Below, piece by piece: positions 1-8,269 of a DNA stretch of 64,000 nt (position 1 is its first letter; every line of letters starts with the position of its first letter). The position numbers and the translations under genes were made by a program. Under the pieces are notes generated by a model that saw only the letters and a program-made list of their open reading frames with translations, did not search any database and had not been told where the DNA came from. This stretch comes from JAPPHA01 sp964291635 (GTDB taxonomy: Bacteria; Pseudomonadota; Alphaproteobacteria; Rhodobacterales; Rhodobacteraceae): positions 62,001 through 126,000 of the forward strand of contig OZ219892.1 in the NCBI GenBank assembly GCA_964291635.2. Reading direction: 5' to 3'.

Positions 1-70
1 GAAGTCAAGAACAAACTCCGGGCAAATTGCCCTGATCATTGTTCAACACACGTGCCAAGTTGTGACTGGC

Positions 71-304
71 TCGCCTGAATTCCCAGTGCATTTCACGATG
101 TGACAACTTGCGGTGGTTTGTCGCCGAACAAGAGTCGGAGTTTTCGGTTTCCGAGCCAGGGTATCGAGCATTCCGTATCGGCGAATCCGTTTTTGACCGG
201 GAACGGGTTGTTGGCGCGGCGTCCGTAGCAAACGGTGATGGAGACCTCGTCGACGACGACATCTGCCATGGCGTGGACGAACTTCCGGAACAGGGTTCGC
301 GGTG
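71..304. repeat. Long direct repeat, copy 1 (transposase 3' end)
   Basis: This 234-nt stretch matches 20203-20436 in the same orientation with no gap and about six mismatches seen by eye. It covers the IS end plus the last codons of a DDE transposase. Identity stops at 304, where the group II intron sequence begins; copy 2 continues into the rest of the transposase gene. The two copies bracket the whole sugar-catabolic locus. Confidence 0.9.
93..304 (-). pseudogene. DDE transposase, C-terminal fragment (exon 3' of the intron)
   Basis: The fragment encodes about 70 residues that match the C-terminus of the transposase at 20225-21424 (shared segments include TLFRKFVHAMADVVVDE and CYGRRANNPF). 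It begins abruptly at 304, where the intron 3' end is joined to it in the same transcriptional sense, so it is best read as the 3' exon of a transposase gene that was invaded by a group II intron. The 5' part of the gene is not present next to it. No catalytic residue remains and the fragment cannot be functional. Confidence 0.8.
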
Positions 305-346
305 GCCGGGTAGGAAGGGTCGTTGCCGAGCCCTTCCCCCCCCCAG

Positions 347-378
347 GTCCGGACGTGCCCACATTAGAGCATCCGGTT
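347..378 (-). ncRNA. Group II intron domain V-like hairpin
   Basis: On the minus strand CCGGATGC (5' arm) can pair with GCACGTCCGG (3' arm), leaving a two-base CG bulge, with a short apical region between them. Size (about 32 nt) and location, directly 3' of the RT gene, fit domain V. I judged this by eye; no covariance model was run. Confidence 0.5.
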
Positions 379-397
379 CCTCGCATGTCAGGTTCGC

Positions 398-1207
398 TCA
401 CTTGGCGTAGATCGAGTGGGCGACCTTGGCCTGTGGCAGCGGGAACAGGGTCAGGATTTCAGTCATCCGCGCCCATGGCAGTCTCCCGTTGCGGTGGCGT
501 CGCCCGAGCCAACGGTGCCAGCTGCGAACCACCGCTGTGCGAAATTGGTTCAGCCGCTTGCTGTTGCCGGTCAGGCCATAGTAGCCACAGTGCCCCCGGA
601 TCACACGGACAAGGTGCCCGTGTTGTTCCGGGAGCGGGAGGTGCCGGTTTCCCTTGCACCAGTTCCATATGGACTTGGCAGCCCGCGCTAACCGGTCGCG
701 GGCCGTGAACTGACGTACGACCAGCCGACCTCGCCGCGACTTGCCCCACAAGTGGGTGAAGCCGAGGAAGTCGAACTTGCCCTGTCCGTCATGTCCGCCG
801 CCACGCCTGTGCATGGGCCGGAAGTCCACAAAGCGCGTCTTGCTCGCATGGAGCGTGAGCCCGTATCGCGCAAGCCGCTTGCCGAGGACCGCGAGCACGC
901 GCTCGCCATCCCCGCGGTTCCTGAATGCAATGACAAAGTCATCCGCGTACCGCACCAGCCGGTGCGCCCCAACGCGCGGTGCCACGTCCTCTTTCATCCA
1001 TACATCCAGCACATGGTGCAGGAAAATATTGGCGAGAATCGGACTGATGACACCACCCTGTGGCGTGCCTTCTTCGGTGCGTTGCAGGACGCCATTGTCA
1101 AGCACTCCTGCCGCCAGCCATTTGTCGATCATCCGTCGGACGACGCCGTCGTTGATCCTCTGGTCAAGGAATCCCCGCAGGTGCTTGTGATCAATGCTAT
1201 CGAAAGA
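398..1207 (-). pseudogene. ltrA: Group II intron reverse transcriptase/maturase, 5'-truncated
   Basis: The reading frame opens at about 1207 with FDSIDHKHL (part of the RT palm), then PQGGVISPILANIFL and the catalytic YADD box (RYADDFVIAF). It ends with a maturase/GIIM-like region containing RHRNGRLPWARM. Such proteins are usually 400-600 residues; only about 270 remain because the fingers and the start of the palm are lost at the 1207 junction. The first internal ATG is at 1132. In the family the protein performs target-primed reverse transcription and helps splice the intron; this copy should be inactive. Confidence 0.85.
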
Positions 1208-1213
1208 CCGTAC

Positions 1214-1510
1214 GACACACTACCCACCTCCGCGAACTTCCTGCGACGGTCAGGATCACCCGCAAGGCGCATGTCCTCGAAGGGGAGGCCGTTCCGGTTC
1301 TGAAGCAGCTCTATCGCCAGGGGCGCCTTCGGCTCCTGTTGCTGTTTCCCGACGGCAGCCGTCGCATAGTTCCCCTCGAGTGGACGGACGCGGCAACGGA
1401 CGAGTTCGTCCCGACCGCCAATCGTGAACTGGTGGCTGAGCCGCACGACCTGTTGCGCATGCGATTCGTGGTGAATGCTCTGCTTCGACGTACTGAAACG
1501 GAGGAGCATC
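1214..1510 (+). pseudogene. DUF5372-like recombinase-accessory protein, fragment
   Basis: The frame reads VRITRKAHVLEGEAVPVL and later PDGSRRIVPLEWTD, a short beta-rich pattern ending in a P-x-x-WTD/T box. The protein upstream of the recombinase at 28.4-28.9 kb has the matching box (PDGQRFRIPSDWT). As I recall, such small proteins precede transposon-borne serine recombinases; their function is unknown. There is no clear start codon: the left edge abuts the truncated intron at 1207. The open frame fuses downstream into the toprim-like sequence (one frame from 1339 to 2325), which looks like a recombination product, not a designed fusion. Confidence 0.5.
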
Positions 1511-1642
1511 ATGCAACTGCACCTGGACTTTCCGGAGATCCCGAAACCGTACGACCAGTTGTGGGAACACCTCGACGAGGAAACACGCCGCGCGGTGATC
1601 GCACAGCTGGCAAAACTGATCATGCAGGTCGCGCCCGTTCAC
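1511..1642 (+). pseudogene. Small recombinase-accessory ORF, fragment
   Basis: An ATG at 1511 starts MQLHLDFPEIPKPYDQLWEH, followed by LDEETRRAVIAQLAKLIMQV. This has the same helical 'WxxL..exR..v...la.Li' look as the small ORF just upstream of the recombinase at 28.4 kb (WQRFPQESRAAFVTQLSQLM). The order (DUF5372-like, then small ORF) is the same in both places. At about 1642 the sequence passes into DUF3991-type sequence, so the recombinase that should follow has been lost. The frame stays open to 1714 through unrelated sequence. Confidence 0.45.
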
Positions 1643-1644
1643 CG

Positions 1645-2463
1645 GGAGACCGGGAGCAAGGGTACCGGAAGGACCCCGCCGACAGGGCTCGCTGGAAACG
1701 CCCGGGATCCGTGATCAGCATCAACGGGACTCGTTTCTTCGACCATGTCGCGGGACGCGGCGGCGGCGGCGCAATCGACCTGGTCATCCAGGTCGAGGGG
1801 TGCAGCTTCCTCCAGGCTCTCCAGCGTCTCGAAGACTTCACATCCCGCAACCCATGCACCGGAGACCGAACCCCGATCCTCTCCGAAGACCGGGCATGGG
1901 CGCAGGTGCACCGCTACCTGTGCCAGAACCGCGGGCTCGAGCCACGCCTGGTCGAGCACTGCAGGCGTGTCGGCATTCTCGGTGCCGACAACCGCGCCAA
2001 CGCGGTCTTCACCTGCCAGGACCGGAAGCGCAGGAAACCGGCGCCGACCGGCGCCGAACTGGTCGGCACCCACCCCGGCCGGCCCTTCAGGGCCATGGCG
2101 GCGGGAAGCCGCAAAGCCGACGGCGGCTTCTGGCTCGCGCGAAAGGCAGCACCCGGAACCGCACTCCTCGTCGAGGGGGCCATCGACGCCCTCTCGGCAT
2201 GGACCCTCGCCGACAGGACGCAGGTCGACATCGTCATCTCCACCGCCGGAGCCACCGCCACAATGCCGGAATGGACCAACAGGTTCCGGCTCGAGACTAT
2301 CTTCTGCGGATATGACGCCGACTAGGCCGGAGACCTGGCTGCCGCAATGCTCCAGGCGAAAAACCCCGCGGTCCGGCGCATGCGCCCAGACGGCAAAGAC
2401 TGGAATGAAATCCTCCAAAGGCAGAAAAACAATCCCGAACCCAACACCGAGCCGAAACAGTGA
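1645..2463 (+). pseudogene. DUF3991/toprim-like primase protein, truncated, with nonsense codon
   Basis: The frame opens with GYRKDPADRARWKRPG and then FFDHVAGRGGGGAIDLVIQV, typical of DUF3991 proteins of plasmids and integrative elements. It continues to a toprim-like part with LLVEGAIDALSAW (acidic toprim motif) and IFCGYDAD (DxD-type motif). A TAG at 2323-2325 interrupts the frame directly after GYDAD, where relatives usually have an acidic residue; the same frame then reads on sensibly (AGDLAAAMLQAKNP and RRMRPDGKDWNEILQRQ) to a TGA at 2461-2463. The N-terminus is missing. The likely original role is DNA processing or priming on a conjugative element. Confidence 0.65.
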
Positions 2464-2487
2464 CGGTCCGGAAGGACTCCAGTCAGC

Positions 2488-3636
2488 TCAGCGAAACGTG
2501 GGAAGAACCGTCCCAAGCCGGACGAAACAAATCAGGAAATCCTCGCATACGGGCAACCTTCCCCGAAAAACAACACCGACAGCTTCCCAGGGTCGATGGT
2601 CACAAGGACCTGACCCTCGCGGGAGCTGCCCTCGTCGACGATGAAGCGAAAGGAGGCGCCGGTCTTCAGCTCTTCTCCTTTCGGAGCGACGACGTAGGTT
2701 TCGGCGAAGCCTTCGACGGGGTTGACCTTGGCCGGCAGCCGGCGGACCGCACCCTCTTCGGCGACCTCGATAGTGAGTCGCGCTGCGAGGTCGTCTGCCG
2801 GCGAGGGGCCCGCATTGTCTGGTTCCCAGGTGTGCCAATCCGACGTGTACCAGGCAACGCCGGCGGCGTTGGCCGGCAATCGTCCGCTCTCTGGACCGAT
2901 GAACCCCGAGGCTACGAACGGTTGGCAGGAGCAGGCGTGGGCGGGTGGTGGCGACATCCAGATCGCGGCGAGCATTGCGACCGCCAATGCGGCTTTCCCG
3001 TCGAGAGAGCATCGCGTGGTGCAGCGGGCGCAACCCGGCGCCGTCGCGCGCGTTCGTATCGGCGCCGGCGGCGGCCAGGAGGCGGATCAGGTCGAGGTCC
3101 AGAAAGGCGGGATCGGCCCCGAGGGTCAGGTGCAGCGGGGTTTGGCCGCGGTGGTCTCTGGCGTCCAGCGCGGCGCCGGCGGCGATCAAGGGGCCGACCA
3201 GCCCCGGCGCCGTTTGGTAGGGCGCGCGCCACACCGCACGGTGTAGCGGCGTCCAGCCGGTGCGGTCCCGGGCATTGGGATCGGCGCCGGCCGCGATCAG
3301 GAGCGCCCCGAGGTCACGACGGCCGTCCTCGGCCGCGCGGTGGAGAGGGGTCTGGCCGTCCGTGGCGCGCGCGTCGACCTCGGCGCCGGCCGCGATCAGC
3401 GCGGTCACGGCCGCCGGGTCACCGTCGTTGACGGCGTGGTGCAGCGGGCTCCAGCCCTCGGTGTCGATCATCCGGGTCGCGAGCGCCCCAGCACCGATCG
3501 GCGACCCGGCCAGCGCCGCGAGAAAGGTGACCGTCACGAGGACGGCCGCAACGGCCGCCGCCACAGGCCGCGCGGTACAAGGCCGCGGCCATCGGCCTGT
3601 CACCCATCTCGTCCACCGCATATCCATGGTCCGCAC
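2488..3636 (-). CDS. Membrane-anchored or exported ankyrin-repeat protein
   Basis: The N-terminus has a basic stretch and a hydrophobic segment (AAAVAAVLVTVTFLAALAG, about residues 26-44) that would act as a signal peptide or anchor. It is followed by about five ankyrin repeats (EGWSPLHHAVNDGDPAAVTA; DGQTPLHRAAEDGRRDLGAL; then TGWTPLHRAV, RGQTPLHLTL and AGLRPLHHAM). Clear repeat sequence ends near residue 215 (about 2990); the remaining open frame to 2488 is low-complexity Arg-rich and runs antiphase to the exported-protein frame at 2532-2987. The true C-terminus is therefore uncertain. The protein probably mediates protein-protein contact outside the cytoplasm. Confidence 0.6.
   Translation of the reverse strand: MRTMDMRWTRWVTGRWPRPCTARPVAAAVAAVLVTVTFLAALAGSPIGAGALATRMIDTEGWSPLHHAVNDGDPAAVTALIAAGAEVDARATDGQTPLHRAAEDGRRDLGALLIAAGADPNARDRTGWTPLHRAVWRAPYQTAPGLVGPLIAAGAALDARDHRGQTPLHLTLGADPAFLDLDLIRLLAAAGADTNARDGAGLRPLHHAMLSRRESRIGGRNARRDLDVATTRPRLLLPTVRSLGVHRSRERTIAGQRRRRCLVHVGLAHLGTRQCGPLAGRRPRSATHYRGRRRGCGPPAAGQGQPRRRLRRNLRRRSERRRAEDRRLLSLHRRRGQLPRGSGPCDHRPWEAVGVVFRGRLPVCEDFLICFVRLGTVLPTFR
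2532..2987 (-). CDS. Small exported protein of unknown function
   Basis: About 151 residues read from a TTG at 2987: a short hydrophobic leader (AVAMLAAIWM) ends at a plausible cleavage site before ACSCQP, followed by SGFIGPESGRLPANAAGVAWY and a beta-rich body. I recognise this CSC..GP..G.lP.na layout only as that of uncharacterised exported proteins. The gene overlaps the 3' part of the ankyrin frame in another phase. Either it is a separate gene with a non-ATG start, or it is the C-terminal half of the ankyrin protein displaced by a frameshift near 2985-3000. Confidence 0.45.
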   Translation of the reverse strand: MAVAMLAAIWMSPPPAHACSCQPFVASGFIGPESGRLPANAAGVAWYTSDWHTWEPDNAGPSPADDLAARLTIEVAEEGAVRRLPAKVNPVEGFAETYVVAPKGEELKTGASFRFIVDEGSSREGQVLVTIDPGKLSVLFFGEGCPYARIS

Positions 3637-3954
3637 GGCTCCTTCCTACAGGGTATTGATCGGCGCGTGGTCCGCGTCTCTGATGGGACGTGCCCCGGGG
3701 CCGAAACCTTTGCGCCTTGGGCACCCGATGCGGCGCTCGTCCGACCAACGGGCGGTGGTGATCACACCGCCCGCGCGGTGCGCCGCGAACCCGCTCGTGC
3801 CGCGCCACGCAGCCAGGGCCTGACCGCCCCCCCTGACAAATGTACGGCAATGCGCGAGGCGACGCGGAAGAGCGCGCCGTCGGCGTCGACGCCGGGGCCC
3901 GCGCCCATGCCGGTCGACCATGCGGATCGACGGCCGACGGCGCTTGCTTGATGC
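3637..3954. other. Unassigned sequence between ankyrin gene and istA remnant
   Basis: About 320 nt without a recognisable gene. Open frames here are low-complexity and antiphase. It probably includes scrambled 3' sequence of the IS21 remnant and the ankyrin promoter region, but I can show neither. Confidence 0.4.
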
Positions 3955-4608
3955 ACGAATTCCGTCAGGCTCGATCTTCGCCACAAGGCACCGGTCGTTG
4001 TCGTACAGGATCGACAGGGGCACACCGCCGAAGAACCCAAAAGCGCGGGCATGCCCGTCCATCCAGGCTTCGGCCGTCGCTGCCGGATAGGCCCGGATAT
4101 AGCAGGAATCGCTATGCGGCAGATCCAGCGCGAAGAAGTGCGCCTTCTGTTCCACGCCGCCGATCACCACGACAGCCTCACCGAAATCCTCCTGGGCATG
4201 GCCGGGGGCATGATCGAGTGGTACGAACATCTCGCGATGTCGCCGACCATGCTCGCGTACATAGTCCTTGATGATCGTATAGCCCCCTTCGAAGCCGTGC
4301 TCATCACGCAACGGCTCGAAGATCCGCTTGGCCGTATGTCGCTGTTTGCGCGGTCGATCCCGATCCTCGGCAAGCCACTGATCGATGATCCCTGTGAACC
4401 CATCCAGCTTCGGCCGCCGGACCGGCGCCGACCGCCGGTAACCCGGGGGAAACGAAAACGACAACATCTTCTGAACGCTGTCACGAGATATCCCAAACTG
4501 CCGGGAAGCCTCTCGCTGGCTCATGCCTTCTGCACACGCCAAGCCACCTTGCGATACAAATCCACGGTGAAAATCCTCCCGCCCTCCCTCTGTCAAATAG
4601 AAGGGCAA
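3955..4608 (-). pseudogene. istA: IS21-family transposase IstA, C-terminally truncated
   Basis: The frame from 4608 carries the HTH (MSQREASRQFGISRDSVQKM), then PPGYRRSAPVRRPKLDGFTG, DRPRKQRHTAKRIFERL-like sequence and the start of the integrase-type core (HAQEDFGEAVVVIGGVEQKA, FALDLPHSD, FFGGVPLSILYDN). Homology stops after KIEPDGIR at about 3955; IstA is normally about 500 residues and here about 215 remain, without the last catalytic acid. No istB helper follows. The start lies about 70 nt from where the aceE-like gene is cut off, so this IS remnant probably truncated that gene. Confidence 0.8.
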
Positions 4609-4682
4609 AGGTGGACGACTTTTACGCCGCCCGCAGCAGGTTCATCCCGCCGCTACTGTGGTCGACTTTCTTACCGCCGTTC

Positions 4683-6309
4683 TCACATGAGCCGGGCGTC
4701 CTGATAGCAGGCATAGTTCAGCTGGTCTGCACCGCGATAGATGAACGGATCATAGACGGTCCCCACGGGCAGAAGTTGTTCAACGTTGATGGCATGAGAC
4801 AACCCGAGGGCCGAGAGGATCAGGAACAGATTGGCCTCGGCAATGCCGAGTTCGATGTGCTGCCCTTCCGGCGAAAACGACCAGGTGAATCTGGACGGGA
4901 TCCGCTCCGCCTTGAACGTGTCGGCACGACGTTCGCGGGCAAACAGGCCGACGCGATTGACCCAGGCTCCGAGGTTCGTCGAGACCGCCACATCGGGCGC
5001 AGTCGTGACAACGCGCCGCGAGAAATCGGAGTCCGATCGCGCGATCCCGTTCAGGATCTGGCCAAAGCCGGTTTGCGTGGATACCGGCCTGTCCCCGGGG
5101 TCCGGGAACGCCAGCCTGTCGGTCACGGCGATGCGTTCGCCGACGAAACGGCGGGAGCCGGTCTTGAAGAAAGGGGTTTCCGCAACCAGGCGGTTGAGCC
5201 GCTCCGCGGCAAGCCCGGATCCCCCCCAGGGTTCCCGTTCGAGCCCGGGGCGCACGCCCATGGCCCGGCGAAAGTTTTCCATCTGGGCGGGCGTCAGCAA
5301 GCACGCGTGGTTGTCCTTGTGTCCCGCGAGCGGCAATCCGTGGCCCTTGACCGTGTAACAGACGAACAGGGTTGGCTCTTCGCCGGTTTCCGCTTCCGCG
5401 AAAGCCTCCAGGAGCACGTCGATGTCGTGGCCGCCGAGATTGCCCATCAGCACGGCCAGTTCTTCGTCGCTCCGCCAATCCAGGAGTTCCGTCACCACTC
5501 CCTGATCGCCGATTTCGTTCATAAGCCGCTCGCGCCACGCCGCACCTCCCTGGTATGTCAGCGCGGAATAGAGCTGGTTGGGACAGGCGTCGATCCAGGC
5601 CTTGAGTCGTTCCCCACCGGGCTCGTCGTACGCCGCCTCCTGCAGCCGCCCGTGTTTCACGATCACGACATTCCAGCCGAAGTCGCTGAAAACCTTCTGG
5701 AACTTGCGCCACAGTCCTTCGCGCACGACCGCGTCCAGCGACTGACGGTTGTAGTCGACGATCCACCAGCAGTTCCTGAGTCCCTGCTTCCAGCCTTCCA
5801 CGAGGGCCTCGTAGATGTTGCCCTCGTCCATCTCGGCATCGCCGATCAGTGCGACCCATGCGCCCCTCCGCCCGGTCGCGCATCCAGCCATGCGCGGTCA
5901 AGTAGTCCTGCACCAGGGATGCGAACAGGGTCTGGGCCATACCGAGCCCGGCGGACCCAGTCGAAAAATCCACGCCGTCGGTGTCCTTGGTGCGTGACGG
6001 GTAGCTCTGCGCACCCTGGTAGCCGCGGAAGTTCTGCAGTTTTTCGACCGTCTGGTTGCCAGCCAAATACTGAATGGCGTGAAAGACCGGCGACGCATGC
6101 GGCTTTACGGCGACCCTGTCCTCCGGCTTCAGGATCGCGAAGTAGAGTACCGTCATGATCGAAACGAGAGAGGCGGACGAGGCCTGGTGCCCGCCGACCT
6201 TGATCTCGTCGGCTTCGCGGACGTGGTTGGCGTGGTGAATGGTCCACGTCGCGAGCCACAGGATCCGTCGTTCCAGCTCAATCAGACCTGCGATATCCCG
6301 TTCCTTCAT
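4683..6309 (-). pseudogene. AceE-type pyruvate dehydrogenase E1 homologue, frameshifted and 3'-truncated
   Basis: The gene resembles the homodimeric E1 of 2-oxo acid dehydrogenase complexes, a thiamine-diphosphate enzyme that decarboxylates a 2-oxo acid. The N-terminal part from ATG 6309 has IHHANHVREADEIKVGGHQA-type sequence and TGSAGLGMAQTLFASLVQDY; the second part has VALIGDAEMDEGNIYEAL (ThDP pyrophosphate GDAE..EGN motif), TVKGHGLPLAGHKDNHA and SPEGQHIELGIAE. The two parts are in different phases: one extra G/C pair near 5855 (minus strand ATGGGTCGC, where ATGGTCGC restores GRMVALIGDAE). The frame ends after NYACYQDARLM, losing roughly a third of the usual 880-residue protein next to the istA remnant. 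It starts 2-3 nt after the hydratase frame, so it belonged to the sugar operon; its substrate may have been that pathway's 2-oxo acid product, not pyruvate (inference). Confidence 0.8.
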
Positions 6310-6311
6310 CC

Positions 6312-7128
6312 TCAACTCTCTCGAAAGGGAGGTCGTGCAATATCCGTGGGACACCGGTCATCGAAGCGCCAGGTCAAGGACGACACTAGATCGCCCATCA
6401 CGATCCTGCATCTGCACGAATCCCGTACAGGCATCGGGACATGAACCGAGCCGGTAGCCAGGAGCAGTCCGGGCCGGCTCGCGAGGGCGTACCCGAACCA
6501 CTTCGCCAGATGTTCCAGCATGAGGCTGCGCATCCGGAGCAGATCGGTGGGCTTCGGGACCGCCAGGTCCTGCCGCGCACCACCTTCGACCGTGAGGCCC
6601 AGTGCCCCCGGATCCGCCGGCAGCAGCGGTCCGCGAACGAATAGATTCGCACCTGCCAAATCCGCAGCGATGTCCTGCGCCGCCGCCGTAGCGTCCAGCC
6701 CGTATGTCGGTCGTGCGAGTTCAATGACCAGGCAGTGCGCGGGCTCGCCGCCAGCGCGGGTCACGAGCCCGATCTCCGTTTCGTAGACCAAGCCTCACTC
6801 GGAAAGCTCGACGGCGGACCGGTTCGTTCGGCACGGCCTCGAAAACCGAGCCCGCAAGGATCGGGGCGAAGACCGGACGGCTCAGCCCGTATGCGCGCAT
6901 GGTTTCCGGCGTCGAGAGTCCGGCCTTGACGCCGACCGGCCTTGCCGCCAGTCCGTCGACAACCGCGGCCTGGATCGCATATCCATCCGACTTCGTCCGG
7001 GGACGGCCCGGGTGGTTCCCGAATTCCGAAAACATGCCGCGGCCCTGCCGCGCGCGGATGAGCCGGTCCGCGAAGTCATGCTGGCGGCTCGGAAGCCGCT
7101 GGCGCGCCGTGCGCTCGCCGTCATCCAT
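6312..7128 (-). pseudogene. 2-keto-4-pentenoate hydratase-family protein, broken
   Basis: The N-terminal frame from ATG 7128 (overlapping the preceding enolase-family stop by 8 nt) contains FADRLIRARQGRG, SDGYAIQAAVVDGLA and VGVKAGLSTPETM, matching the AYAIQ..VGyKiGlTs signature of MhpD-like hydratases. The C-terminal half lies in another phase (ETEIGLVT, IELARPTYGLDATAAAQDIA, LLLATGSVHVPMPV). The phase shift falls between about 6798 and 6830, and the C-terminal phase also shows a TGA at 6795-6797, so at least two lesions are present. In the locus it would process the 2-keto-3-deoxy acid made by the dehydratase. The assignment rests on motif pattern only. Confidence 0.65.
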
Positions 7129-8257
7129 GTTCGGCAACAAAGCCGAGCCGTGCCAGCTCGTCTTCATCGACGCTGGCACCATGGCCGGCTTCTCCGGACA
7201 GGGTGATGGTGCCGTCGGTGACCTTCGGCACGCCGCCCATCATCGGGCCGAACGAAGCCACGGGTTCGCAGTCCATCTCGAGCATGCGGGCACCCGGGAT
7301 CGCTGCCACGAGACTTGCCGTTGCCGCGAATCCGATCGGGCCGGCCAGCATGTGGGGAACGAATTCGCGCCCGGAATCGACGGTCATGCGGCCAGCCTCG
7401 ATGCCCTCGCTCAGACCGCCCGTCTTCGTGATGTCCGGCTGCACGACCTCCGGCGCAAAGCGGTCGAGGAGCCTGGCGAGACCCGGCAAGCCGTACGTGC
7501 TCTCCCCCAGTGCGAGGCGCGGTCTTGGCTCCATCCTGCGCAACGCGTCATACATGGCGGGCTGGTCGTTCGGGAACGGCTCCTCGAGCCAGTCGGTCCG
7601 GGCGCCGATGAGATCGTCCCAGATGGCCATGATCGAGTCCGGGGTGTAGGTCTCGGCCGGGTCGGTCATCAACGTGCGTTCGCCCGCCGCCTCCCTGGCT
7701 TCGTAAAGTATCTGCCGGTCGAGTTCCGGACCGCTTACGAGACGTATCTTGAAGCTGGTGTGCCCCTGGGATACCGCGGTCTCGATCGCCGGGCCGACCA
7801 AAGCCGGGCCGACGCCGCTGGCGTAGACATTGACCGCTGCCCCGGCGGCACCCCCTCCGAGGACATCGCGCAGGGGACGCTTTGCGCTACGCGCGTGAGC
7901 GTCCCATAGCGCGATGTCGACTCCCGCGATCGCGTGACTGACCGGCCCGGGTGCATGCCAGCGCCGTGCCAGCGTCGCGGTCCTTTCGACCATCAGGGCA
8001 AAGAGCCGTTTCGGATCGTCAAGCGGTTCGCCGACCAGGAGCGGCTTCAGGATGTCCGACACGAACCCGCGCCGGTCCTCGCAACTCCAAACCGGCACGT
8101 TCACCCAGATCTCGCCGGCTCCGCATACTCCCGTCGACGTCTCCGCCAACACGATGAGATTGCGTCGGTCGACCCAGTTCCCGTAGGGCAGTTTGGTCGG
8201 CGAGTCGAGCGGAATACGAAGCAGGATCGTGCGAATGTCGGTAATAGTCGGTGTCAT
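7121..8257 (-). CDS. Mandelate racemase/muconate lactonizing (enolase superfamily) enzyme
   Basis: This 378-residue protein has the capping N-terminal domain followed by a TIM barrel. Visible barrel motifs are SFKIRL (strand 2), a metal-ligand region LMTDPAETY, the second ligand in DWLEEPFPND, the third in LALGES, then VQPDITKTGGL and FVPHML. Enzymes of this group abstract the alpha-proton of a carboxylate; next to sugar genes they usually dehydrate an aldonate to a 2-keto-3-deoxy acid. The usual KxK pair is KxR here and the first metal motif is DPAET, so the substrate cannot be named. It is the third of a run of minus-strand catabolic genes, 12 nt after the SDR gene. Confidence 0.85.
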   Translation of the reverse strand: MTPTITDIRTILLRIPLDSPTKLPYGNWVDRRNLIVLAETSTGVCGAGEIWVNVPVWSCEDRRGFVSDILKPLLVGEPLDDPKRLFALMVERTATLARRWHAPGPVSHAIAGVDIALWDAHARSAKRPLRDVLGGGAAGAAVNVYASGVGPALVGPAIETAVSQGHTSFKIRLVSGPELDRQILYEAREAAGERTLMTDPAETYTPDSIMAIWDDLIGARTDWLEEPFPNDQPAMYDALRRMEPRPRLALGESTYGLPGLARLLDRFAPEVVQPDITKTGGLSEGIEAGRMTVDSGREFVPHMLAGPIGFAATASLVAAIPGARMLEMDCEPVASFGPMMGGVPKVTDGTITLSGEAGHGASVDEDELARLGFVAEHG

Positions 8258-8269
8258 TTGCCTGGCTCC

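Larger units (their letters stand above)
305..1207 (-). mobile_element. Group II intron, 3' portion only
   Basis: The element holds the C-terminal two thirds of an intron-encoded reverse transcriptase followed by a structured 3' tail (about 305-397) that carries a domain V-like hairpin and a second hairpin (GAAGGG/CCCTTC arms near 314-337) compatible with domain VI. The intron sits in sense orientation in a transposase gene. Its 5' half is missing: at about 1207 the sequence changes abruptly to a DUF5372-like fragment on the other strand. The related copy at 20.2 kb shows the uninterrupted target around the junction. Confidence 0.8.

Noticed and set aside
4611..6158. A 515-codon plus-strand ORF
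   Set aside because: Antisense to the AceE-like gene, whose ThDP motifs are clear on the other strand.
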